DNA of 64,000 nucleotides from Agrobacterium tumefaciens (GCF_005221385.1 NZ_CP039903.1:2857001-2921000), one strand, 5' to 3'; positions 47,208-56,288 are shown, counted from the first letter of the stretch. Made by a program: numbers and translations. Notes: a model not told the origin generated them from the letters alone.

Positions 47208-48197
47208 ATGAAATTCTCAATAGCAGAGGCGGAGGATCTCGTATCCTCTATCTTTGAGCGCAACGGCGTTCTGCCGCAAAACGCCCGCTCGGTCGCGAAG
47301 GCGCTCGTCGCATCTGAAGCTGCCGGCCAGAGCGGTCACGGTTTTCGCCGTATCCCCGTTTATGTCCGCCAGGCGCGGGTGGGAAAAGTCGATGGCAAGG
47401 CGCGGCCGGTGGCGACGCACGTTAAGCCGGGCGTGCTGTCGATCGACGCCAACCACGGCTATGCCTATCCGGCGATTGATTGCGCGCTGGAGCAGTTGCC
47501 TGAAATGGCCCGGCAGCAGGGCATTGCGCTTGCCGCCATCCATCGTTCCCATCACGCCGGCGTCATGGCATTAACTGTCGAGCGTTTTGCCGAGATGGGT
47601 CTTGTCGCGCTGATGTTCGCCAATGCGCCGGCATCCATGGCCCCGTGGGGTGGCAACAAACCGCTATATGGCACCAATCCGATCGCATTCGCTACCCCGG
47701 TTGGTAGCTCCGATCCTCTGGTGATCGATCTGGCGCTTTCCAAGGTCGCGCGCGGAAAGATCATGGCGGCCCGCCAGAAGGGCGAGACTATTCCGGGTGA
47801 CTGGGCGCTCGACAGAAACGGCCGGCCAACGACCGACCCTGAAGAAGCCATCGAGGGAACCATGGTGCCCGCGGGCGAGGCGAAAGGTGCCGCACTGGCG
47901 CTGATGGTGGAAATCATGGCCGCCGCACTCACCGGTGGAAATTTCGCGTTCGAAGCCTCTTCACTTCTGGATGATAAGGGCGCGCCACCATCACTTGGCC
48001 ACACGATCATCGTCATCGACCCGGTATCCTCGGGTGGTGCAGTCTTTACTGAACGACTGGCGCTCATAGCCGGCGAGATAGAAAAGCAGGAGAATGTGCG
48101 TTTGCCCGGCCGCCGTAGCCAGGGCGTTCGCCGGCAGGCGCTGGAAAGCGGCATCGTCGTCGAAAGCGATATTCTCGCTGAAATCCAGTCGCTTTAA
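47208..48197 (+). CDS. Ldh2/malate-lactate dehydrogenase family oxidoreductase
   Basis: This 329-residue NAD(P)-dependent enzyme belongs to the malate/L-lactate/ureidoglycolate dehydrogenase family, which is unrelated to classical LDH. SGHGFRRIPVYVR, IHRSHHAGVMALTVERFAE (with the catalytic-region histidines, about 111-129), PLYGTNPIAFATP and EAKGAALALMVEIMAAALTG are the family landmarks. Substrates in the family include malate, 2-oxo acids, ureidoglycolate and piperideine carboxylate, and I cannot choose among them. It has its own terminator. Confidence 0.85.
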   Translation: MKFSIAEAEDLVSSIFERNGVLPQNARSVAKALVASEAAGQSGHGFRRIPVYVRQARVGKVDGKARPVATHVKPGVLSIDANHGYAYPAIDCALEQLPEMARQQGIALAAIHRSHHAGVMALTVERFAEMGLVALMFANAPASMAPWGGNKPLYGTNPIAFATPVGSSDPLVIDLALSKVARGKIMAARQKGETIPGDWALDRNGRPTTDPEEAIEGTMVPAGEAKGAALALMVEIMAAALTGGNFAFEASSLLDDKGAPPSLGHTIIVIDPVSSGGAVFTERLALIAGEIEKQENVRLPGRRSQGVRRQALESGIVVESDILAEIQSL

Positions 48198-48216
48198 ACA
48201 GCTGTAAAATGAAAAA

Positions 48217-48242
48217 CCCGGCGGACCTGATGATCCGCCGGG
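48217..48242 (+). terminator. Hairpin after the Ldh2 gene
   Basis: A 9-bp perfect inverted repeat CCCGGCGGA/TCCGCCGGG has an 8-base loop, 20 bases after the stop. An A-run precedes it, but only CAAACC follows, so termination may be stronger for minus-strand transcripts. Confidence 0.6.
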
Positions 48243-48420
48243 CAAACCGTTTATGGCCGCTTTTCAATTGCGTCGATATGGACAGGAAATCATTTCCGGT
48301 CCGCTTTTGGTCCGCCATCCCGCCATCGAAATGATGGGATTTTGACGCAGAAAGCCGCTCATCCGGTTTTGGCCTATGGGAAGGGGACGTCTCCACATAA
48401 GCCTCTGAAGCGAAAAAGCC

Positions 48421-48666
48421 TTAGATATCCTGCTCGATCAGGCCACGCAGCAGGGCAATGCTGACGGCATTCAGCAGATTGGTGGCACCCAGCCGGTTAC
48501 GCACCACTTCCAGCGCGTCCTTCACCTCTGCCTCGGTCGCACCGGTCACAAGGGCGATGTGGGAGGGGTGTTTACCCCGCGCCACCAGTCCCAGATAGTG
48601 CCGTTCCCGGTCAGATAGGGCGATCTCGCGCGTCTGGCGATGTTCATGCGGCGTTTTTAAAGACAT
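48421..48666 (-). CDS. Stand-alone LuxR-type helix-turn-helix protein
   Basis: This 81-residue protein is almost entirely a GerE/LuxR DNA-binding domain: IALSDRERHYLGLVARGKHPSHIALVTGATEAEVKDALEVVRNRLGATNLLNAV-type spacing with the Leu/Arg/Glu/Arg start and RNRLGATN end. No sensor or receiver domain is attached. The recognition helix (about 42-55) is less basic than usual, so DNA binding is not certain. A purine-rich AGAAAG precedes ATG 48666. It may be a small regulator or a domain remnant; the intact frame argues for the former. Confidence 0.7.
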   Translation of the reverse strand: MSLKTPHEHRQTREIALSDRERHYLGLVARGKHPSHIALVTGATEAEVKDALEVVRNRLGATNLLNAVSIALLRGLIEQDI

Positions 48667-49134
48667 GTTCTTTCTGCCTCAAAAGAGATTGACCTTCCCG
48701 GCTTTGCGATCAGGTAATGATTTCATTCCCCGAGGCCCGCCCGCGAACGTTCTGTCTGCACGCGAACGGAAACGTCGATTTCGCCAATAGGTTTCATCTG
48801 GCATCAGGAATATGCAATGATGGCCGCTTTCGCAGCCAGCCGGCCCAGCATCGACGTTGTTCCGGGGCATAGGGAGCGCTGCCCCACTGACACTCACAAA
48901 ACCGGAATCGGTTGTGGATCAGAACAATGTGCAGATTCAAAGCTTTGGAATGTTTTCCGTCACACCCGAAGGGCCACGCGGCGCTCTAATAGGCGATATA
49001 CTGCGCCAATAGAATAACATCTCGCGCCAAGTTTTGCGCTTTTGTTGTTATGTTTCGGCACAGAAGCCGGGAAAAGCCGACATATTTCTGAATTTTAATG
49101 TGTAATTTCGAAATATTGGTGCTGAAAATCTGTT
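48667..49134. other. Gap of 468 bases without a supported gene
   Basis: The stretch between the LuxR-type and AraC-type genes has only short frames on either strand with no start signal or coding bias. Bases about 49040-49135 are AT-rich compared with the surroundings. It should hold the promoter of the LuxR-type gene, since AraC-type transcripts end here. I see no clear operator or RNA. Confidence 0.5.
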
Positions 49135-50175
49135 TTATCCGGCGGAATGATGCGCATGTTTCTTGCGAATATCCGTCGGGGTCGCCCCAAACCAGCGGGA
49201 AACGGAGCGCGAAAACGCACCGGGCGTCGAATATCCCAATCGATAGCTTATGTCGGAAACCGAAAGGTCGCTCTCCACCAGAAGCTTGAAGCCGGCATTT
49301 TTGCGTATGGCGTCCTTTATCTCGTTGAGATTGGTGCCAAGTTCGGCAAGCCGCCGCTGAAAACTCCGTTCGGAAAGATTGAAGTAGGGGGCGATTTCGC
49401 CAAGTGAAAGCTCCGCATCCGACAGCCGCATCTGCATATACCGTTTTACCTGATCGATGAAATGTGTTGCATCCACTGATGTTTCCGGTCGCAGCATCCG
49501 GCATTGAAGGTTCATCAGTTCGAACAGCCGCTCATCTGCGTTCGGATTGGCCACGTCGAGGAGCGATACAGGAAGACGCATCGTGTGGATCGCCTGGGAG
49601 AAGCTGATCCGTTTGGTCATTCTTTCTTTAAATAGCTGAATATTATTCGGTTTCTGCCGTTCCAGACCGATTTCGACCTGATTGATGCGCTCACCCAGAA
49701 TATCGCGAAGACGCTGGATCAGAACTGTCAGGGAAAGATCCACATATTGATCACGCTTGACGATGACGGGCGCGAAGGACCAGGAAAGCGTTACATGTGT
49801 GGTATCCGCAACCATGGTAAAATTGCTGTTGTTGGTCGCGTAATAAACGTGATCCTGAAGAAACCGCAGGAAAGCCCGCACCGTCGGCGCGCTGATCAGA
49901 CCGTAACCAAATGCACCGGATGCGCCGGCCGGAAAAGCGGAGGCGCATTGCAGACCGAAGGCGTCGTCACCGGAAATCAAGGCGCAGGTTTCGAGCAATC
50001 GGCATAATCTGTCGAGGCTTATGCGCTCCGTCAAACTGTCGAAAGTGGCGGGATCAATATCGAGAGCCTTGCAGATGGGGACGATATCGATGCCGCGCGA
50101 GCGCGCATAATTGCTAACGCCGGCGGCCAGACCAGCCACCACAGTTATCTCGTCACTGACCCTCTTTTCGGGCAT
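49135..50175 (-). CDS. AraC family regulator with Arabinose_bd-type N-terminal domain
   Basis: This 346-residue regulator has an N-terminal domain (about 20-210) of the type found in OruR/ArgR-like AraC proteins: SRGIDIVPICKALDIDPATF, then FGYGLISAPTVRAFLRFL. The C-terminal double HTH (about 245-340) contains LSLGEIAPYFNLSERSFQRRLAELGTNL and LSVSDISYRLGYSTPGAFSRSVSRWFG, the second an AraC signature. The target is unknown. It stands downstream of phnN by 93 bases on the same strand, but a link with phosphonate use is not shown. Confidence 0.9.
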   Translation of the reverse strand: MPEKRVSDEITVVAGLAAGVSNYARSRGIDIVPICKALDIDPATFDSLTERISLDRLCRLLETCALISGDDAFGLQCASAFPAGASGAFGYGLISAPTVRAFLRFLQDHVYYATNNSNFTMVADTTHVTLSWSFAPVIVKRDQYVDLSLTVLIQRLRDILGERINQVEIGLERQKPNNIQLFKERMTKRISFSQAIHTMRLPVSLLDVANPNADERLFELMNLQCRMLRPETSVDATHFIDQVKRYMQMRLSDAELSLGEIAPYFNLSERSFQRRLAELGTNLNEIKDAIRKNAGFKLLVESDLSVSDISYRLGYSTPGAFSRSVSRWFGATPTDIRKKHAHHSAG

Positions 50176-50268
50176 CCCTCGCCTTGGCGTACCATGTTTG
50201 GAAATTGTCGCCTGATGGTAAGCTTTGTGTGACCTTTTGTCGAGCGGCCCGGGCCTCAGATATCAAGA

Positions 50269-50862
50269 TCAGTCGCGGCCGGCGCTTTGTTCCAGCACCT
50301 GCATGATGGTCTTGCCCGCATCTTCGATCGCGCCGCTATTATCCACCGTCGTTACGTCAAAGTCTCCGACGACCGTAAGCGAGCTGCGTTCCAGGCGCCG
50401 CAGAATATCCTCGCGGCTTTCCCGCCCGCGCTGTTCCAGCCGCTGCGCCAGCACTTCCGGCCGGGCGACGATGTTCACCACCCTGAGACGGGAAAAGGCG
50501 GAACTGAACTCAGGCAAGGCCGAGCGGGAACCGTTGGCAATAACCACGTCTCCCGCCTCAAGTTGGCGATAGACGGCAGCCGGGATGCCATATTTCAGCC
50601 CATGCGCCTGCCAGAAGACGGCGAATGCGCCCTCATCCTGCAGCCGGTTGAACTCCTGCATCGAAACGGCATCGTGATTTTCGCCGCCGGCATCCCCGCT
50701 GCGGGTAATCACCCGGCGGGTGAAATGAAAGCCGGGCCGTCCGGACAATTGCCTTGCCGCATAGTCCATCAGCGTATCCTTGCCGGCCCCGCTTGGGCCG
50801 ACAACCACGATCATCGTGCCGGGCGTTTTCTCACGCCGGCTGTCTTCTCCGTTGCCGGTCAT
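50269..50862 (-). CDS. phnN: Ribose 1,5-bisphosphate phosphokinase PhnN
   Basis: This 197-residue P-loop kinase phosphorylates ribose 1,5-bisphosphate to PRPP, the last step that recycles the ribose unit in C-P lyase metabolism. Walker A is VVGPSGAGKDTLM (about residues 20-32). RRVITR and IANGSRSALPEF follow in guanylate-kinase-like order. The start overlaps the phnM stop by 4 bases. It ends the DUF1045-phnM-phnN unit. Confidence 0.94.
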   Translation of the reverse strand: MTGNGEDSRREKTPGTMIVVVGPSGAGKDTLMDYAARQLSGRPGFHFTRRVITRSGDAGGENHDAVSMQEFNRLQDEGAFAVFWQAHGLKYGIPAAVYRQLEAGDVVIANGSRSALPEFSSAFSRLRVVNIVARPEVLAQRLEQRGRESREDILRRLERSSLTVVGDFDVTTVDNSGAIEDAGKTIMQVLEQSAGRD

Positions 50863-51995
50863 GCCACGCGCTTGCCCTGACGCCAGACCGAGCGGGTGAC
50901 GGGCACGCCATCTTCGCGGTGAACCCGCACCAGATCGGCCCGCAATCCAGTTGCGATACGGCCGCGGTCAAGAAGGCCAACCGTCCGAGCCGGCGTGGCG
51001 GTGACCATACGCAGCGCTTCCGGCAGGGTGATGGCTTCCACCTGATCGGCAAGCAGGAACGGTGCGAAAAGCAGGCTGAAGGGCACATAGTCGGAAGAAA
51101 GAACATCCAGCACGCCGATCTCGGCGAGATCGCGGGCGGCGATGTTGCCGGAGTGAGACTTGCCGCGAACGATGTTCGGAGCGCCCATCAAGACGCTCAT
51201 GCCGGCGCTGTGAGAGGCTTTTGCAGCCTCAACGCTGGTGGGGAATTCCGCCAGTTTAACGCCGTGGCCGATGGCTTCGCCCACATGCGCTTCGGTGGCG
51301 TCGTCATGGCTTGCGACGGTGATGCCGCGCTTGGCGCAGCTGGCGGCCAGATAATCACGGTGCTTGGCGGAATATTCGGCCGATGCGGCCTGCCGCCGGC
51401 GCACGAATTCGGCAAAAGCCTCGTCGCTCAGCCCGCGCTTCTTCTGGTAATAGAAGATGTACTGATCCATGGACTGGAACTGGCGCTGACCCGGGGAGTG
51501 GTCCATCAGCGAAATCAGCCGCACGCGCGGATCGGTTTCGAAATCTTCGAAATGGTCCAGAACATCAGCGGAGGCGACCTCACAGCGCAGATGCAGCAGG
51601 TGATCTGCGCGCAAGCGGTTCTGATCCGCCGCCGCTTCGATGGCATCAGCCATTTCCCGCATTTCGCCCTTTTTGAAGCCGCCATCCTCGTCCGAGCCGA
51701 GCCTCAGGCAATCGAATACGGTGGTGATGCCTGATGACGCAACCTGTGCATCATGGGCCTGAATGGCGGCGATCTTATCCCAGATCACGCCGGGGCGCGG
51801 TGAATAATGCTGTTCTAGATGGTCGGTATGCAGTTCCACCAGACCCGGGATCAGGAAATCGCCTTCGAGGTCTTCCCCGGTTTTGGAGGCGCCTTCACTG
51901 ATATCGGCAATCTTGCCGTCGCGGATCAGAACGGACCCCAGAATGATATCGTCTTCCAAAACGATACGGGCATTGGAGAGGGCGTGCTCGGTCAT
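50859..51995 (-). CDS. phnM: PhnM, 5-phosphoribosyl 1-phosphonate (triphosphate) diphosphohydrolase
   Basis: This 378-residue amidohydrolase-superfamily enzyme removes pyrophosphate from ribosyl phosphonate triphosphate, the substrate step before C-P cleavage. Metal-binding landmarks are VELHTDHLEQH (about residues 54-64), ISLMDHSPGQRQF (about 170-182), VASHDDAT and the C-terminal LLDRGRIATGLRADLVRV. It overlaps both neighbours by 4 bases (DUF1045 upstream, phnN downstream). Confidence 0.95.
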   Translation of the reverse strand: MTEHALSNARIVLEDDIILGSVLIRDGKIADISEGASKTGEDLEGDFLIPGLVELHTDHLEQHYSPRPGVIWDKIAAIQAHDAQVASSGITTVFDCLRLGSDEDGGFKKGEMREMADAIEAAADQNRLRADHLLHLRCEVASADVLDHFEDFETDPRVRLISLMDHSPGQRQFQSMDQYIFYYQKKRGLSDEAFAEFVRRRQAASAEYSAKHRDYLAASCAKRGITVASHDDATEAHVGEAIGHGVKLAEFPTSVEAAKASHSAGMSVLMGAPNIVRGKSHSGNIAARDLAEIGVLDVLSSDYVPFSLLFAPFLLADQVEAITLPEALRMVTATPARTVGLLDRGRIATGLRADLVRVHREDGVPVTRSVWRQGKRVA

Positions 51996-52690
51996 GGGTT
52001 CGCATCTTTCTTTGGCTGCTGGCCAAACGGGTGCCAGCGATGAACGGTAAAGGGGGCGCCGCGCGTTTCTTCAATGAACAAAGCGAGGCCGGAAATGGTG
52101 AGAGGCTGATCGACGAATTCGGCAAAACGCGCAGAAAGCACCTCTTGCATGGTGGGCTGGTCGTCCTCGTCGATACGACCGGTCAGCGTCATGTGAAAAC
52201 GGAAGTCGTCCATGACATGCGGATAACCCCAGAGTGACAGATTTTGCCGTTGGCTCTCCGTCAGCATTTGTGGCCGCCGGCGGGCAATATCGGTCTCGGA
52301 CAGAGGCGCGCGAAATCGGTCGAAATGGTCGACGATCTCGGCCGCGAAATCCTGCAGTGGCTGGTAGGTCCGGTCTGGAACCAACGCGAAAAACGGTCCG
52401 AGCGCGCCAACGACGACGCGCGGGATGTCGAAGGCCGGCTGGCTTGCGGCAAAACCCTCGACGGCGGCGAGAAGCTCGGCCTCGCTGTATTTTTCGGCAA
52501 GCTCGAAAGGAGCCTTCAGGGTTGCGTGGAAACCGTAACGGCGGGGTTCTTCCGTCATTTCCGCATAGGCGTCATGATCATCATGCAGCGTACCGGAAAA
52601 TGCATTGCGCCCAAGCCAGCGCGACGCTGCTTCAGTCAGCGGATGATCTTTAGCCGGAGAAAAATAGATGGCGTAGCGCACGGCAAGCAC
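51992..52690 (-). CDS. DUF1045 family phosphonate metabolism protein
   Basis: This 232-residue protein belongs to the phosphonate-associated 2H-phosphoesterase-like family. The two histidine motifs are GFHATLKAPF (about residues 54-63) and FHMTLTGRI (about 163-171), matching the HxT(L) pattern of cyclic phosphodiesterases. It is known only from phn loci; a role in hydrolysing a cyclic ribose phosphate formed after C-P lyase is plausible and is my inference. The start is GTG 52690, with another GTG three codons later. It heads the phnM-phnN unit. Confidence 0.88.
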   Translation of the reverse strand: MLAVRYAIYFSPAKDHPLTEAASRWLGRNAFSGTLHDDHDAYAEMTEEPRRYGFHATLKAPFELAEKYSEAELLAAVEGFAASQPAFDIPRVVVGALGPFFALVPDRTYQPLQDFAAEIVDHFDRFRAPLSETDIARRRPQMLTESQRQNLSLWGYPHVMDDFRFHMTLTGRIDEDDQPTMQEVLSARFAEFVDQPLTISGLALFIEETRGAPFTVHRWHPFGQQPKKDANP

Positions 52691-52975
52691 TCTTCAGTGT
52701 CATGGAAAACCAGGGATGAGAAGCTATTTGGCGTGACTCGCCCGCTTCCCGCAAGGTCAGGAGTGCGAGGTAATCGCTTTCCGTGACAGAATGATGATGC
52801 AGATGGAAAAAAGCACATTCGAAATGCGGTTAAGCCCCTGCACGCACCTTTGGGGCGCCCGGACCTCGGGGTGAATGCGTCAGGGACAAAAAAACGTCTT
52901 TGGGCGGGTGGTTTTATGGGGCGGGGAAAGGAAAGCTGTTACGGCCTTCGCATACAGTCCCGCCCCTTTTATGGC

Positions 52976-54325
52976 CTAATGCTGCGTTTTCCCAATCAGG
53001 CGCGAACGCAGCGAATTGGAGATATGGTCGAACAGGAAAACGACGAAGAGGATGAGCAGGACCATATAGGCAACCTTGTCCCAGTCGGCGTTGGTACCCA
53101 TCGCTTCCAGCAGCTTCAGGCCGATACCGCCCGCACCCACCGCACCGATGATAGTGGCGGAGCGGGTGTTGCTTTCCCAGAAATAGAGCGACTGGGAAAT
53201 GAAGACCGGCAGCACCTGCGGAAGCACGCCGAAACGATTGACGGCAATCGGGGAAGCACCGACCGATTTGACGCCCTCGCGCTGCTTGTCATCGACATTC
53301 TCCAGCGCCTCGGCATAGACCTTGCCGAGCGCTCCGGTATCGGTGAAGAAGATCGCGGCAATGCCGGGGATCGGTCCGGGACCGAAACTGCGGGTGAAGA
53401 ACAAAGCCCAGATCAGCATGTCGATCGAACGCAGGAAGTCGAACAGACGCTTCATGCCCCAGTTGGCAGCCCTGTTGGCGGTGATGTTGCGCGCGGCGAT
53501 GAAGGCGAGCGGCAGGGCAACGAGCGTGCCGAACAGCGTGCCCACAAAGGCCATGACCAGGGTCTGCATCAGCTTGGAAAGAATATCGGCATGCTGCCAG
53601 ACGCTGTTGTCGAGGAAATCATCGACCATGTGGTTGATATTCGAGCGCTCGGGATCGAGCCTCTCACCCCACAGCGCCAGAGCCGCGAGTTCGCCATAGC
53701 CTTTACCCCAGAATTCCGACTTGGTGTCGAACAGGAAGTTTGCCCATCCGAGGAACCGGCGCTGCACATAGACCTGGCTGGTGCGGATTTCCGCCTGGCC
53801 GGCAAAACCGTAATGGACGAGAACCTTGTTACCGTCCTGCTGGATTTCTTCCGGCAGTTCCTCAGGTGCCCGCGCCTGCTCACCATTGATGATGACGGGG
53901 TAGTTCTTGCCGTCGACATAAACATCCACCCGGGTTGGCGTCACGTCGAGGCGGTTTTCCATGCCTGCATAAATCACGCTGTAGCCGCCATCCGGCAGGG
54001 GCTGCAACCAGTCGATCTTTGAGTCGACCGGATATTGCCCGCGGCTGGACCACTGCGGCGCCACCTTGCCATCTTCGAAGCGCAGGCGCGGCTGGGCACG
54101 CCAGGAATACCAGTCCTGAATATAGCTCGAGGCTCGATCCCAGCGGCCCTGCATGAAAGCCGGCCCGACATTAAAGAAGAAAAAGCAGCTGATGAGATAA
54201 ACGACGGTGGCGAGAATACCGACCAGCAGACCGTAACGCTGCATGAAGCCGCGTTTGAAAATCGCGGGATGCGCGGCGGTCAGCCTTTCGCGCTCGGCAG
54301 TGTTGAGAATGAAGCTTGAGGACAT
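52976..54325 (-). CDS. phnE: Phosphonate ABC transporter permease PhnE (second, with periplasmic insertion)
   Basis: This 449-residue permease is much longer than standard PhnE (about 260-330). After the first helix (about residues 27-50) there is a hydrophilic region of roughly 170 residues (about 55-225), predicted periplasmic. Six-helix BPD_transp_1 core follows, with TLVMAFVGTLFGTLVALPLAFIAARN and the EAA-type loop EGVKSVGASPIAVNRFGVLPQ (about 352-372). The C-terminal AVGAGGIGLKLLEAM is a PhnE landmark. It pairs with the upstream PhnE (1-base overlap) as a heterodimer. Confidence 0.93.
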   Translation of the reverse strand: MSSSFILNTAERERLTAAHPAIFKRGFMQRYGLLVGILATVVYLISCFFFFNVGPAFMQGRWDRASSYIQDWYSWRAQPRLRFEDGKVAPQWSSRGQYPVDSKIDWLQPLPDGGYSVIYAGMENRLDVTPTRVDVYVDGKNYPVIINGEQARAPEELPEEIQQDGNKVLVHYGFAGQAEIRTSQVYVQRRFLGWANFLFDTKSEFWGKGYGELAALALWGERLDPERSNINHMVDDFLDNSVWQHADILSKLMQTLVMAFVGTLFGTLVALPLAFIAARNITANRAANWGMKRLFDFLRSIDMLIWALFFTRSFGPGPIPGIAAIFFTDTGALGKVYAEALENVDDKQREGVKSVGASPIAVNRFGVLPQVLPVFISQSLYFWESNTRSATIIGAVGAGGIGLKLLEAMGTNADWDKVAYMVLLILFVVFLFDHISNSLRSRLIGKTQH

Positions 54326-55311
54326 CAGGCTGCTCCCCGTCCGAATTCGAAGGATTGATGGCCGATCAGTCTGCGGCGCAGCCAGCTGGAAAACTGGTCG
54401 ACGGCGATGATGGTGATCAGCAGCAGGATGATGATGGCATAAGTCTTGGAAGCATGATCGTTGCCGATCGACAGCCGGAACACCTCGCCGATGCCGCCGC
54501 CGCCGACAGCACCGATGATGGTTGAGGCACGCACGTTGATTTCGGCGCGCAGCAGCGCGTAGGAGACAAAGTTAGGCAGAACCTGCGGCACGATGGCGAA
54601 ACGGACCCGCTCCAGCCAGTTGGCGCCGGCGGCGCGCAGGCCTTCATCGGGCTTCATGTCGGCATTTTCCACCACTTCGAAGAACAGCTTGCCCAAAGCG
54701 CCGATCGTGTGGACTGAAATGGCGATGATCGCCGCAATCGGACCGATCGAGAGAATGGCGGTCAGTAAGCCGGCGACGACGATTTCCGGAAAGGCGCGCA
54801 GCACTTCCATCACCCGGCGCACCACCCAGCGCACGAGACCGGCGCCGACAAGGTTGGTGGAGGCGAAGAAGCAGAGCACGAAGGCGAAGCCGGTGCCGAT
54901 GATTGTCGAAACAAGCGCGATGTTGAGCGTGATGATCAGCTGATAGATGAAGTGCGGGATGTAAAAGCTGTCGGTGATGTAAACACGGTCTGCGACGTAA
55001 TTATATTTCAGCGAACCGTCCGCATAGGGTGACGGCAGGTCGAACATCGCCCGGAAGATTTCCAGCGGGCTGTCCGGCACGAAGGTTTTCATGAAGTCGA
55101 AGAAATAGGGCAGGCGCTCGAAGAATTTGCCTGAATTGGCCGCGTTGGCGAAGTTCAGGGAAGCGGCGAGGATGACGAGGAAGATCACGAGCGAAATAAC
55201 GGTATAAATCCGTCTCGTCGCAAGCTGCTGTTGATAATGACGCATGACCGTCTGGGACGATGCGCTCAATCCCTTGGGGGAGAGGGTGCCATGATGCAGT
55301 GAGGTCGCCAT
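54325..55311 (-). CDS. phnE: Phosphonate ABC transporter permease PhnE (first)
   Basis: This 328-residue permease has an N-terminal helix (about 37-57), then a periplasmic stretch and the six-helix core. ALVSTIIGTGFAFVLCFFAS starts the core, the loop EGLRAAGANWLERVRFAIVPQ (about 232-252) contacts PhnC, and AVGGGGIGEVFRLSI is the PhnE C-terminal motif. ATG 55311 gives MATSLHHG and normal length; the open frame upstream covers the hairpin after phnD. Its stop codon shares one base with the second permease start. Confidence 0.94.
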   Translation of the reverse strand: MATSLHHGTLSPKGLSASSQTVMRHYQQQLATRRIYTVISLVIFLVILAASLNFANAANSGKFFERLPYFFDFMKTFVPDSPLEIFRAMFDLPSPYADGSLKYNYVADRVYITDSFYIPHFIYQLIITLNIALVSTIIGTGFAFVLCFFASTNLVGAGLVRWVVRRVMEVLRAFPEIVVAGLLTAILSIGPIAAIIAISVHTIGALGKLFFEVVENADMKPDEGLRAAGANWLERVRFAIVPQVLPNFVSYALLRAEINVRASTIIGAVGGGGIGEVFRLSIGNDHASKTYAIIILLLITIIAVDQFSSWLRRRLIGHQSFEFGRGAA

Positions 55312-55333
55312 GCCGCTTTTTCCTTTATTGGCA

Positions 55334-55365
55334 AAAGCGGCGGCGCCGCAAGGCACCGCCGCTTT
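55334..55365 (-). terminator. Intra-operon hairpin after phnD
   Basis: A 10-bp perfect stem AAAGCGGCGG/CCGCCGCTTT is followed on the minus strand by TTG. It sits 18 bases after the phnD stop and before phnE, so it probably favours phnD over permease expression, as is usual for binding-protein genes. Confidence 0.65.
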
Positions 55366-55382
55366 CGGGTATGATCGCAGGA

Positions 55383-56288
55383 TCAGCCGCCGATAACGGA
55401 CTTACGGGCGTCGATGATCGTCTGGTAGAAGGACGGGTCGACCTTGATGTAAGCGGTGTTCTTGCCCTGGGTGAAACCCTGGAAGCAGGCGAGGTCCTTC
55501 TTCGGCAGTTCCATGAAGAAGTTTTCTACCTTCTGCTTCATGGCGTCGCCGAGCTTGTTGGTGACCATGAGCGGGCCGTTCGGGATCAGCGGCGACTTCC
55601 AGACTTCGACGATATCGTCCATGTCGAGATTGCCCTTCTTGACCATCTGGTAGAGGTTGCCGGCGGTGTAGCCCTCTTCCCACTTGCCAACGCCCGAACC
55701 GAAGGTGGTGCCAACGTCGAACTTCTTGTCGAGAACGGCGAGAACGAGGTTTTCATGGCCGCCGCCGAAGCCGGTTTCGGCGAAGTATTCCTTCACCGGA
55801 ACGCCGGTTTCCTTCGGAATAGCCACGTTCGGGACGAGGAAGCCCGAGGTGGAGTCAGGATCGGCAAAACCGATCTTCTTGCCCTTGGCGTCAGCCAGCG
55901 TCTTGATGCCGCTGTCTTTGCGGGCAACCATGATCGTGTAATAACCGGTCGAACCGTCAGCGCCGGCCGTGGTCAGGATCGGATCTACGGCTTTCGGATC
56001 GGCAAGAGCGATCTTGGCGTAGGAGGACGCGCCCATGGAAGCGATGTCGATGGTGCCGCCGAGCAGACCCTGGATGACGCCGTTATAGTCCGGCGACGGG
56101 AAAACCTGAACTTCGGAAACGCCGGTCGCAGCCTTCAGGCCATCGGCAACGCACTTCGTGTTGCGGATCTGGTCGGCTTCGTTTTCCGAACCGTCGAGAC
56201 CGATACGCAGGACCTTGACGTCCTGAGCCATGGCGGAACCGGCCAGAACGCCAAGGGCGACTGCCGAAAGAAGGATTTTCTTCAACAT
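55383..56288 (-). CDS. phnD: Phosphonate ABC transporter substrate-binding protein PhnD
   Basis: This 301-residue periplasmic protein has a signal peptide ending SAMA-QDVKV near residue 22. IGLDGSENEADQIRNTKCVADGL, DYNGVIQGLLGGTIDIASMGASSYAKI and GFADPDSTSGFLVPN are the PhnD/phosphite-binding family landmarks, including the Ser-Thr-Ser loop that binds the phosphonate. It delivers phosphonates to PhnE-PhnE-PhnC. It lies 85 bases downstream of phnC. Confidence 0.96.
   Translation of the reverse strand: MLKKILLSAVALGVLAGSAMAQDVKVLRIGLDGSENEADQIRNTKCVADGLKAATGVSEVQVFPSPDYNGVIQGLLGGTIDIASMGASSYAKIALADPKAVDPILTTAGADGSTGYYTIMVARKDSGIKTLADAKGKKIGFADPDSTSGFLVPNVAIPKETGVPVKEYFAETGFGGGHENLVLAVLDKKFDVGTTFGSGVGKWEEGYTAGNLYQMVKKGNLDMDDIVEVWKSPLIPNGPLMVTNKLGDAMKQKVENFFMELPKKDLACFQGFTQGKNTAYIKVDPSFYQTIIDARKSVIGG

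Noticed and set aside
48679..49504. Short minus-strand frames (72 and 172 codons) in and beside the gap upstream of the LuxR-type gene
   Set aside because: The longer one overlaps the AraC-family gene in another frame. Neither has a ribosome-binding site or plausible protein features.
52918..52966. Inverted repeat GGGGCGGG/CCCGCCCC between DUF1045 and the second phnE
   Set aside because: The 32-base spacer and lack of a T-run on the minus strand make it a poor terminator; it may be chance in GC-rich DNA.
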